Source of the DNA: JAVBOJ01 sp031550755
GTDB lineage: Bacteria > Bacillota > Clostridia > Oscillospirales > UBA929
DNA length: 25,699 nt
Assembly: GCA_031550755.1 (NCBI GenBank)
Contig: JAVBOJ010000123.1
Span: 1-25,699, forward strand
Reading direction: 5' to 3'
Below are positions 16,701 through 24,100 of this stretch, in pieces. A model generated the notes under the pieces. That model worked only from the letters and a program-made list of their open reading frames with translations. It ran no database searches and was not told the origin of the DNA. Position numbers and translations under genes: made by a program. The first letter of the stretch is position 1, and the number at the start of each line of letters is the position of its first letter.

Positions 16701-19080
16701 GCAGGGCGACCCAGTCCACGGCGGTGCCGATGCTGCCGCCGCCCGAGCCGAGATAATACCCCAGCGGCACGCCGGTTTTCTCATCCACGCGGATGGAAAT
16801 GAGCGGGTTGCGGTTGTCGTCGATGAGGCGCACCAGACCGGAATGCAGCACGCCCTCGCGGTATGTATAGTCCATGGTGCCGGGGTACCAGTCGAAGCTG
16901 ACCTTGACCTGATCGCCGATGATGGCGGGGGAGAAGGTCTTGGTGGCGTTGTGCAGGCCGCCGTCGGAGCCGGCGTTGTTGGCAACGAACTTCAGCGCCT
17001 TGGAGCCGTCCTTGTCCACGACCGAGACGGGGGACATGCTGTTGTTGTGCGACACGAAGCCCCAGGTGGAGTCGTCCTCAAAGTCGGAGCTGTACACCGG
17101 GGCGAACACCTGCACCGTGGTGGAGGCGGTCACCTCGCCCACCGTCATCGCAACAACGGCCGTGCCGCTCGCGACGCCGGTGACGACGCCGTCGGCGTCC
17201 ACGGTGGCCACGGTCGGATCGGAGCTGCTCCATTTGATGTTGTGCAGACCGGTGGCGTTGTCCGGGGTGACGGCATAGTCCAGCGTCATGGGGACGCCGA
17301 GCTGAACCGCCGTTGTATCGGCCAGCGAGATATTCGCCGGTACCGAACGCTGCTCGGCGTTCCAATTCATACGCTCATAATCCGCGGCGCGGCGGGCGTC
17401 ATAGCCGGTGCCGAGCTCGTCGTTCTCAATGCCGGAGGGATAGGGATACGCCGTATAGGTCTGCTTGTCGGCGTAGGCTTCGCCCACGGGGCTGGTGATA
17501 TAGTTCGTGAACTTCATCAGCGCCTGCTGCTTGTCGATGCCAAAGGCGTGACCCGCGTCCTTGGCGTAAAAGCCGATTTTGTCGGTGATGCCGAGGAACT
17601 TGTAAGTCTGGCGGCTCACATAGTAGCCAAAGGCCATGGGCTCCGCGCCGCTCCAGTCATCGGTGAAGCCGCCGGTGATGAACAGGCCGCGGGGAGCGCA
17701 CAGGCTCAGCAGGAAGTGGCCGTCAAAGGGCATGCTTGTCATGAAGCCCATGGGCCAGCCGGCGCTGCCGTAAAACTCGCCGCCGCCGATGATGCCGGGC
17801 TCCAGCTCAATGGTGTCCCAGGGGCCCTGCGCCTGGAAGTCGGCCGTGCCGGTCAGCCAGTTGAGGACGGTTTTGTCGGTGCCGTTGGCGGGGCTGCTGG
17901 CACCGCCCGGGCCGTAATCATTCGGGAAGTAGAACTTCCAGACGTCCTCCGTGTCGATGATGTAGGTGGTGTCCTGCTTGAAGAACTGGAAGCGGGAGCT
18001 CAGCCACAGGTCGTTCTGCTCGCGGGTGTGCGCCAGAGACTGCCAGCGGCCGCTGAAGTTCCACTCCCGGACGCCTTCGGTTCCCATCAGGGAGGGGGGC
18101 ACCACAAGGTCGTTTTCCCCCAGAGCGCCGCCGGCGGTGGCCTTGTAGATGTAATAGTTGGGCGACAGGCCCTTGTAAGCCGTGACGAAGCGCTCGATGC
18201 TCGGGCCGCCCGAGCCGGCGTTGCCGGGGCAGACCACGGCGATGCGCTCGTCAAACGCGCCGGCGACGAGGGCGGACTTGCCGCTGCGGGACATGCCGGT
18301 GATAGCCAGCTTGGTCGGGTTAATGACGCCGTTGTGCGCGCCCATTTCCAGCGCGTCGATGATGCGGCTGGCGCCCCAGGCGGTGCACATCAGGCTGGAG
18401 GGTACGTCACGGTTGTCCAGCCACGCCCACAGGTAATTCCCCGGGTAGCCGTGGGTGCCGTAGATCGAGTCGGGGAAGTACAGCTCCTTGATGATGCCGG
18501 CGCCGGTGGTCGAGTTGTTCAGCGCGCTCTCGCTGAGCGAGATGGAGGCATAGCCGGCGTTTGTGTAGTTGACGCTGGTGCTGCCGACCGTGATGACGGC
18601 GGGATAGCCGCCCGGGGGGACCGGGAAGTTCTCCGCGTTGGGCAGCAGCACGTTGACGTTCCACGTGGCCGTGCGACCGTCCACCTCAAAGTTGAGGGTC
18701 ATGTTGTTGCCGTTCATCGTGTAGCCCATGACATCCGGGGCGGCCGGCTTGTAGCCGTACATATAGTACTGGAGCATTTCGCGGATCTCGTCGGCCCGCT
18801 TTGCCCAATCGGCGTCGCGCTCGGCCTGCGTGTCTCCGCCCACGACGGTGCCGTCGAGGAACTCAAAGGGATTGGGCAGATTCCAGGTGGGGTGCTCGTT
18901 CCAGTAGGAGACGGGCTTCAGCCGGTCGCGGATCAAGGGGTTGCTGTTTTCTGTCGAAAAGCTGGGAGCAGCTTCGGCTGTAAACACAGATGTCTCATCT
19001 CCCGCGGCCAGTGCGCCGGTCGGAAGAAGCGCCAGCGCCATTGTCAGCGCCAGCAGGAGGCAGCAGAGTCTCTTTTTCAT
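13762..19080 (-). CDS. Secreted CE15 glucuronoyl-esterase-like / PL11 rhamnogalacturonan lyase fusion
   Basis: This 1772-residue exported protein has two catalytic units. Residues 1-25 form a signal peptide (basic start, hydrophobic core, ALAA). Residues about 35-545 resemble CE15 glucuronoyl esterases: nucleophile S264 in GMSRSGKSALVAGAFDERIA and H511 in DAGHAFG; the usual acid position is Asn. Then come a BIG2 domain (about 580-660), a lectin-like sandwich (665-880), an Ig-like segment (885-975), a full PL11 rhamnogalacturonan lyase (about 977-1600), a FIVAR helix module (1620-1690) and a final BIG2-like module. PL11 hallmarks are Ca-binding DLDGDGRYEI and DFDGDGRAEV, SHGDALHAG, DVGRGLAAN, VLGDWREEI and AYNQPPHLSFYLG. 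PL11 cuts the rhamnose-galacturonate backbone of pectin; CE15 enzymes cleave glucuronate esters. The ATG at 19080 is chosen over a start 29 codons upstream because AAGGAGA precedes it and it begins the signal peptide. No dockerin, SLH or LPXTG motif is visible. Confidence 0.93.
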   Translation of the reverse strand: MKKRLCCLLLALTMALALLPTGALAAGDETSVFTAEAAPSFSTENSNPLIRDRLKPVSYWNEHPTWNLPNPFEFLDGTVVGGDTQAERDADWAKRADEIREMLQYYMYGYKPAAPDVMGYTMNGNNMTLNFEVDGRTATWNVNVLLPNAENFPVPPGGYPAVITVGSTSVNYTNAGYASISLSESALNNSTTGAGIIKELYFPDSIYGTHGYPGNYLWAWLDNRDVPSSLMCTAWGASRIIDALEMGAHNGVINPTKLAITGMSRSGKSALVAGAFDERIAVVCPGNAGSGGPSIERFVTAYKGLSPNYYIYKATAGGALGENDLVVPPSLMGTEGVREWNFSGRWQSLAHTREQNDLWLSSRFQFFKQDTTYIIDTEDVWKFYFPNDYGPGGASSPANGTDKTVLNWLTGTADFQAQGPWDTIELEPGIIGGGEFYGSAGWPMGFMTSMPFDGHFLLSLCAPRGLFITGGFTDDWSGAEPMAFGYYVSRQTYKFLGITDKIGFYAKDAGHAFGIDKQQALMKFTNYITSPVGEAYADKQTYTAYPYPSGIENDELGTGYDARRAADYERMNWNAEQRSVPANISLADTTAVQLGVPMTLDYAVTPDNATGLHNIKWSSSDPTVATVDADGVVTGVASGTAVVAMTVGEVTASTTVQVFAPVYSSDFEDDSTWGFVSHNNSMSPVSVVDKDGSKALKFVANNAGSDGGLHNATKTFSPAIIGDQVKVSFDWYPGTMDYTYREGVLHSGLVRLIDDNRNPLISIRVDEKTGVPLGYYLGSGGGSIGTAVDWVALPDTFMEKNAWYSITVLVDFAANTIDLTVTDRANPENTVTLAGLSLEGYPHNARIDKLVLQDTRPGGDRLKWNETYLDNISISAVSPYPLAYFMPDDYSFKTVYVGSAPTIADIGLPSSILTRTPFDGESYAQVDPASWTSEPAWDTSKEGMYLFTASLVPDVVNPWNKQTHVWVYNRLTPEHRDSIVRPVENLDRGVVALKATNGIFVSWRLLATEYATDIAFNLYKNDVKLNAAPITTVTNYLDAGGVPGDVYVVETIQGENTTRSRPATAQSENYLSFGLQRPPAGLRGGTYSYPDDLSVADLDGDGRYEIIVKWHPSTWIDSGVNGSLTNQTIFDAYTLEGRLLWRIDIGLNATSGDHYNAMVVYDFDGDGRAEVALKTADGTTAYGVKKSDTAPGGYAIDYTNKLSVIGDESKNTPATSYALNTASERNNSRNRVGHISVDAPEFFTMFDGITGAAIDTVPWLFPTEDPGLWGDLDYNRSDRYLATGAYVTDSDGDPCYAAVMCRGYYERTTLSAFTLKDGKIKLAWAFDSEAAGEENVYVQCRGAHSTSVADVDNDGYDEIIYGAVIFDDDGTVFNTCDGLYGRPNLSHGDALHAGAFIPGVDGIQIMMPHEEWEDRTCNTSLRDAGTGELLVGYSPSTGDVGRGLAANLTPLPGFEIWSSGNNVYNPQGEIVTNNLNPGNNFAIRWDGDLLHELLNGGTVTKTTYNAETKRLSNATILTMSGVTSHGKSVPGIQADVLGDWREEIVIPVSYNTMRIYSTTTPTDYMIYSFMHDGAYRMQTTGQNAAYNQPPHLSFYLGEDVAGDVLAMGLHKPNVAPIVYQVDTAALEALIAEAAPLTTGSFTAETFAALTAAYNAAVALLPDAQEVGQLAVNDAAAALRAAIDGLIKKATIMKIDGGGLRSVKKGKTLTLKTIYDGELPLSWVNLTPTNISIKVNDDFSVTITGLKAGTAMLAVKTTDGSNFTTTITISVTN

Positions 19081-19138
19081 GCTTTCTTTCTCCTTTTCCA
19101 TAATCCGGGGGGATCCCCTAATTCCCCCGTATGGCTGG

Positions 19139-19167
19139 AGTATATGGCTGCATTGGTGAAAAGTCAA
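19139..19167 (-). promoter_or_regulatory. Sigma-A promoter for the CE15-PL11 gene
   Basis: On the minus strand, TTGACT (19162-19167) and TATACT (19139-19144) are separated by 17 bp. Transcription would start near 19132, giving a leader of about 52 nt. The leader contains a GGGGATCCCC palindrome (about 19108-19117) of unknown role. Confidence 0.75.
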
Positions 19168-19440
19168 GAGAAAAGCCAGACATAATTACAAAATTTTATG
19201 AAATCTGCACAAAGCGAAGAAGCGCCAAGGGGAAGGGCAAACAAGCAAAGGGGGTTTCCATAACTGCCAAAATTACGCGGCGGTCAAAAAAGTTATGCAC
19301 ATTATCCACAGAGTTGTCCACAGGCTCCAACGGCAAAAAGGGCAGGGCGCACACCCGCCCGCAACAAAAATTTTCCATTGGCCCAAAGCCGATTTCTTTT
19401 GTATGAGAAAGCGCCCGCGCCGGTCGACATAATATCGCGG
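19168..19440. other. Divergent intergenic spacer, no gene seen
   Basis: This spacer separates the CE15-PL11 gene from the thioester-protein gene. Open frames cross it on both strands but lack convincing start sites. Its one clear feature is the cluster of DnaA-box-like 9-mers, with no dnaA, dnaN or rpmH gene nearby. The left part (19180-19205) is AT-rich. Confidence 0.5.
19293..19322 (+). other. Cluster of three DnaA-box-like 9-mers
   Basis: TTATGCACA (19293-19301), TTATCCACA (19302-19310) and TTGTCCACA (19314-19322) lie in the same orientation. The first two abut and the third follows after 3 bp. The first two fit the DnaA consensus TTATNCACA; the third differs by one base. A role in replication control or DnaA titration is possible but unproven. 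Confidence 0.55.
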
Positions 19441-19447
19441 AAGGAAC

Positions 19448-19472
19448 ATATGCACGCCGGCTTGCATATACT
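19448..19472 (+). promoter_or_regulatory. Operator-like inverted repeat overlapping a TATACT -10 element
   Basis: A perfect ATATGCA/TGCATAT repeat (19448-19454 and 19463-19469, 8-bp spacer) overlaps TATACT at 19467-19472. No good TTGACA is found 16-18 bp upstream, so transcription may need an activator or an alternative sigma factor. CATATACT (19465-19472) also loosely resembles a mother-cell sigma -10. Confidence 0.4.
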
Positions 19473-19478
19473 GGAAAT

Positions 19479-19514
19479 GCCCGGGAATGTCTTTTCAATA
19501 CAGACAACCCGGGC
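19479..19514 (+). promoter_or_regulatory. 5'-leader hairpin upstream of the thioester-protein gene
   Basis: GCCCGGG (19479-19485) pairs with CCCGGGC (19508-19514), and inside it TGTCT (19488-19492) pairs with AGACA (19502-19506). If the -10 element at 19467-19472 is used, the hairpin starts at the mRNA 5' end. It could stabilise the transcript. There is no T-tract. Confidence 0.45.
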
Positions 19515-19557
19515 AACCAGTGGTTACCTATACATATCGGAAAGGATGAGTACATAT

Positions 19558-20874
19558 ATGATATTCGAATATATCCGCAAAAAACTAAGTTTCCGTGCAC
19601 CGCGTCTTGAGACCGTCGTGCCCGCCGCACCCGTCGTGCCCGCCGCACCCGTCGTGCCCGCCGCACCCGTCGTGCCCGCCGCATCCGTCGTGCCCGCCGC
19701 ATCCGTCGTGCTCGCCGCACCTGCCGCGCCCGACACCACCTATCAAATCATCAGGCGCATCTTTGGGGGTCATGTATATGACAGCGGTGGCGGATCCCAC
19801 GCCACGGCGATCTACGAGGTAACGGCTTCCGACGGAAGCGAATTTATCGGCCATTGTGTGGACAAGGAGACGCTGATCGATTACAACGAAACCTATCGGC
19901 TGGCCACCGAGCAGCAGATACAAGAGGTTTTCCCCCTGTCGCTCCTCCGGCGCATCCGCTGGATGATCAACCACAATTACCCGCTGATTACCGACCTGCG
20001 CTGGCTGGAGACGGTCTCGGGCGCGTCGGGGCTTACCCCGCAGCAAGCCGTGGAGGCCGTACAGGGCGCTATCTGGGTGCTGACCAACCCGGGCACGTTT
20101 ACCATGGGGCGCGCCGGCAGCGGCAACAGCGACAATGTCGTGCGCATGTACGACTATTTGTACGCGGGGAGCGATCCCGGCTGGGAGCTGTCCGATGTGA
20201 TTGCCTATGGCCAAAGTCTCCGCCTTTGGGTGGATTTGTCCGAGATAAAGCAAGAGAGGATCGGCGACGAATATCGCTACGGCCCGCTGTATTTGCGGTG
20301 CGACAGCCCGTTTGCCGCCGGCGTAAAATTTTCCCTGTATGAACGGGAGAACAAAGTGCCGCTCTACGACGAGTACGGCGTGGTTGTCAGCGAGCTGCCG
20401 GTGGACACCGCCTTTTATTTCAAAGCGTCCTCGCTCGAGCATTTCGGTGAAATTATCATTGTGGCTTGCGGCGAGATGGTTTACGGCGCCGATTTGATTA
20501 TACTGGCCTGCGTAGGAGGCACAAGGGTCTCCCAGACCAACGGCATTATGGAAAAGCTGTCCCGCGAGCTGTCGTGCTGCGAAAGGCTTTGTCTCAACAG
20601 GCTGACCATTCGAAAAAAGGACGACTGCGAAGGCGAAGGGCCTTGGGAGGGCGTCACCTTTGAGCTCTACGACGGGGACGGGGTTTTGCTGGAATCAAAG
20701 ACCACCGACGAAACCGGCGAGGTCAGCTTTAACAGCCTTCTGTCGGGCCGGTACCGGCTGAAAGAAATCCAAGCGCCGCAGGAAGGACAGGAGCCGCCGG
20801 AGCGGTCGTTTGAAATGACGCTGACATGCCTGTGCAAAAAAGACTGCCGGAAAGAAACCGCACCCGGCGAATAA
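19558..20874 (+). CDS. Thioester-domain (TED) protein with SpaA-like C-terminus
   Basis: This 438-residue protein resembles Gram-positive thioester adhesins. C100 in GHCVDKE and Q169 in AVQGAIWVLTN match the Cys and Gln motifs that form an internal thioester bond in TED domains, which can bind host or surface amines covalently. Residues about 350-425 resemble a SpaA/Cna-B-type beta-sandwich (FELYDGDG, GRYRLKEIQAP). The N-terminus is MIFEYIRKKLSFRAPRLE followed by a VVPAAP repeat; no signal peptide, LPXTG or membrane anchor is seen. The end is Cys-rich (SCCERLC, LTCLCKKDC). The ATG at 19558 has AAAGGA 11 nt upstream; in-frame ATGs at 19546 and 19450 are alternatives, the latter with AAGGA 4 nt before it. 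The lack of an export signal plus cysteines could indicate a spore-surface protein. That is a guess. Confidence 0.7.
   Translation: MIFEYIRKKLSFRAPRLETVVPAAPVVPAAPVVPAAPVVPAASVVPAASVVLAAPAAPDTTYQIIRRIFGGHVYDSGGGSHATAIYEVTASDGSEFIGHCVDKETLIDYNETYRLATEQQIQEVFPLSLLRRIRWMINHNYPLITDLRWLETVSGASGLTPQQAVEAVQGAIWVLTNPGTFTMGRAGSGNSDNVVRMYDYLYAGSDPGWELSDVIAYGQSLRLWVDLSEIKQERIGDEYRYGPLYLRCDSPFAAGVKFSLYERENKVPLYDEYGVVVSELPVDTAFYFKASSLEHFGEIIIVACGEMVYGADLIILACVGGTRVSQTNGIMEKLSRELSCCERLCLNRLTIRKKDDCEGEGPWEGVTFELYDGDGVLLESKTTDETGEVSFNSLLSGRYRLKEIQAPQEGQEPPERSFEMTLTCLCKKDCRKETAPGE
19615..19731 (+). repeat. 18-bp minisatellite encoding VVPAAP repeats
   Basis: Six units of 18 bp (GTCGTGCCCGCCGCACCC and close variants) encode VVPAAP three times, VVPAAS twice and VVLAAP, followed by AAP. 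The first three copies are identical, which points to recent expansion. The product would be a stiff Pro/Ala/Val linker between the short N-terminus and the thioester domain. Confidence 0.9.
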
Positions 20875-20878
20875 AAAC

Positions 20879-20953
20879 CGGCCGCGCGAAGGGCGGCCGC
20901 AGCGCACAAAAGGGGAACGGAGGGCGACGCGCCGCTCGTTCCCCTTTTGTGCG
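20879..20953 (+). terminator. Tandem hairpins and bidirectional terminator after the thioester gene
   Basis: A 7-bp stem (20879-20885 with 20893-20899) is followed by a 17-bp perfect stem (20903-20919 with 20937-20953). Within the larger one, GGGGAACG/CGTTCCCC followed by TTTTGTG forms a terminator on the plus strand, and the mirrored AAAA gives one on the minus strand. Confidence 0.75.
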
Positions 20954-21013
20954 TCTTGAACAAAAAAGAGGACGCGGATCGAGGAAAACTATAAAAAATG
21001 CAGATAAAGCCAC

Positions 21014-21064
21014 AAAAAGTGCATCTTTTACAAATCTAACAAAAAACATAGCTAAAAAGTGGAT
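21014..21064 (+). promoter_or_regulatory. Direct repeats AAAAAGTGNAT upstream of the GH59 gene
   Basis: AAAAAGTGCAT (21014-21024) and AAAAAGTGGAT (21054-21064) are 40 bp apart, about four helical turns, in an AT-rich stretch upstream of the probable promoter. This could be an activator site; no regulator is assigned. Confidence 0.35.
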
Positions 21065-21076
21065 GAAATTTTGCAT

Positions 21077-21104
21077 TTTGTCCAAGGGTTTTCCGGTGTA
21101 TACT
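21077..21104 (+). promoter_or_regulatory. Probable promoter of the GH59 gene
   Basis: TATACT (21099-21104) is a good -10 element. The best -35 match is TTTGTC (21077-21082) at 16 bp, which is weak and suggests activator dependence. The leader to the ATG at 21165 is about 54 nt. Confidence 0.5.
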
Positions 21105-21164
21105 AACAATAGGCTAAACTTGTCTACCCGCAGATAAATTTTAGAAGGCGAGGAGAAGTAGAAA

Positions 21165-24100
21165 ATGTCTAAGCTGACGCGCATCCTGTCCCTGACTCTG
21201 GGAGTCATTATGTTGCTGGGTCTGGTCATTGTGGCCCCCATCAACGCTGTCGCTCTTGAGGGCGAAACCAAGACCGTGATCATCGACGCCACCCAGCTGG
21301 ATGAAAATCCGGCCAACCGCTTTAAGGGCTACGGCGCCCTGACCTGCAACAACACCAGCCGCCTCCTGCTCGACTACAAGGAAGAGAACCCCGAAGCTTA
21401 CTGGGATCTGATGGACATGCTGTTCAACCCCGATAAGGGCGCCGGCATGACCCATGTCAAGATCGAAATGGGCAACGACTCCAACACCTCGTCCGGCACC
21501 GAGCCTGCCACCATGCGCTCCTCCACCGAAAAAGCCAACGTCCGCCGCGGCGCCGGCTTCACGCTGGCCGCCGACGCCAAGAAAATCAACCCCAAAGTGG
21601 AAGTCAGCGTTCTGCGCTGGGCTCCGCCCCGCTGGGTGCAGACCAACAACAGCACCGTGTCCAGCAGCAACTATGAAAACTTCTACAAATGGTACAAAGA
21701 GACCGCCATCTCCTTCTACGAAGAGTTTGGCCTGTACCTCGACTACATCAACCCCGACCGCAACGAGACCGGCAGCCCCGACACCGCGTTTGTGATCTGG
21801 TTTGCCGAGAGAGTCAAAGCCGATGATACCTTCCCCAACTATGACAAGGTCAAAATCATCGCCTCCGACGAAAACACCTCGATGAACATCGCCAACAGCA
21901 TGGTCGGCAGCAACACCACCGGCCAGAAGTTGCGCGCCCTGGTTGACGTGATGGGCTACCACTATCAAATGGCCTCCTCCGCCAACTATGTCACCTCCAA
22001 CCAGACCTATAACAAGGAAATCTGGTACTCCGAGGGCGTCGCGCCCCAGACCCCGGCCAGATATTCCGTCAACTCCAGCGTGCCCTTCGGCGGCGTGACC
22101 AGCGCACTGGGCATCGCCAACCGTTACATCGGCATGTACACCCACGGCTACCGCACCTTCTACATATTCCAGCCCGCCGTGTCCGCCATGTATTCCGGCG
22201 CCAAGTACTCCCACAAAGAGATTCTGGCCGCCAACAACCCCTGGTCCGGCTATTACGCGCCCGACCTCGGCATCTGGGCCGTCATGCATTTCACCCAGTT
22301 TGCCGGCATTGACCAGAGCCGTACCGCCCGTTCCGGCGAAGGCTGGTACATCTCCACGGCCAGCGATTGCTACGGCAACGTGGCCAACCACGGCGTCATC
22401 ACCAGCGGCCAGGTCGGCGACAGCACCGTGGACGCCTCCGTGGCCAACGGCGAATACAACCGTATGATCTATGTCAGCCCCGACAAGAAGGATTTCTCGG
22501 TTGTCATGGTCAACGACTCCAACCGCGTCGCCAACTTTGAGTTCAAGGTGCGGGGCAACATCACAAACGCCGGCGCGCCCGCCCAGCTGTGGGAAACCCG
22601 CGGACCCGACGCCGGTCAGGAATATGACGCCAACTGGTACAAGATGATCGCCACCGTGCCCGCCGAGGACAATGGCGGCGGCAGCTTCTCCTACTTCATC
22701 ACCGTCAAGCCGCGCTCCATGGCCTCTCTGACCACCACGACCGTCAACCCCAACACCGGCAACGCCCGCGTCGAGTACTCCCGTCCCATCGTGCCGGAAA
22801 ACTTCACGCTGGATATGTCCACCGAAGAGAATCCCGGCCTGCTGTATGAGGACGATTTCGAGTATGCCGGCTATCCGCTGGATGACGAAGGCCTGACCTA
22901 TCTCGAGCGCCGCGGCGGCACCCCGCGTTACACCACCGATCAGGCCGGCGCGTTTGAAGTGCTCCCCGGCGTCGGCGTGGAAGGCTCCAACGGCCTCCAG
23001 CAGATGATCTACGGCGGCACCAACACCATCGTGCCCCCGACCTGGACCTCCACCGGCTGGTGCTATACCCTGCTGGGCGACGGCAACTGGCTCAACTACA
23101 AGGCCGCCATCGACTTTAAGCTCGACATGAACGAAGCGCACGGCACCTCCACCAACTATGCCCAGATCGGCGTGCGCCACAACCGTTCCGAGACCGAGAG
23201 CCAAGGCAGCGGCAACTCCTCCTTCGGGTACAAATTCCGCGTTTACAAAGCCGGCGACTGGTATCTGTACAACCGCAATTCTATGGTTCTGCAGGGTAAC
23301 GTTGCTGACTTTGATCCCAACGTCTGGCACAACATCGCCCTGACCGCGGTTGAGAACAAATTTGTCGCCGAGCTCGACGGCGTTGTCATCACGACCTATA
23401 CCGACACCAACAACCCCTCCAACGTCGGCCAGATCATGCTTGCCTCCGGCCAGTATGAGACCGTGTTTGACAACCTCAAGGTCACCAAGGTGAGCGGCTA
23501 CGAAGCTTACGCCACCGAGCGTCTGGACGATCTGGATTCCCGCATTGTCTACGAAAACCAGAGCACTTGGAACCACCTCACCGGTCAGGGCGGCGACCGC
23601 TATAACCGCACCCTGTCCACCGGCACCAAGCTCGCGGCCGGCCGCATTACGGTCAACAAAGGCGTCCAGGGCGCGCAGGGCGAAGTCAACAAATGGTTCT
23701 TCGGCGGCGAAGGCGCTTGGGGCTCCTACACCGACCACTGGAATTCCACCAACGGCGCCATTGCGGAGTTCACCTTCCAGGGCACCGGCGTTGAGATTCA
23801 GGGCAACCGCGGCACCGACAAGATGACCGCCTCCGAGTATGAGGTCTATATTGACGGTGTACAGGTGCTCAACGGTCAGAACGGCGTTGTTCTGCGCAGC
23901 CTCAACGGATCTTCCAGCAACAACTACACCTTCGCGACCGTTCCCAACCTGCCCGACGCTGTCCATACCATCTCGATCAAGCTGGTCAAAGGCGGCTCGT
24001 CCACCAACGGCATGTCCATCACCAACGCGCTTGTGGACAGCACCGTTGTCGGCCCGACCCCCGCTTTCAGCTTTGACTTCTCCGGCACCGGCATTGACCT

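Noticed and set aside
16843..19185. 780-codon plus-strand open frame inside the CE15-PL11 gene
   Set aside because: It is an antisense shadow with no motif; the minus strand has full CE15 and PL11 signatures.
19168..19440. Chromosomal replication origin (oriC)
   Set aside because: Only three DnaA-like boxes are seen, and no dnaA, dnaN, recF or rpmH lies nearby. Kept as a finding about the boxes only.
19378..19557. Start of the thioester protein at 19378
   Set aside because: The first in-frame start has no ribosome binding site, adds no signal peptide, and would place the leader hairpin and operator-like repeat inside the gene.
19615..19731. CRISPR array
   Set aside because: The repeats are 18 bp, directly adjoining without spacers, and in frame with a coding sequence.
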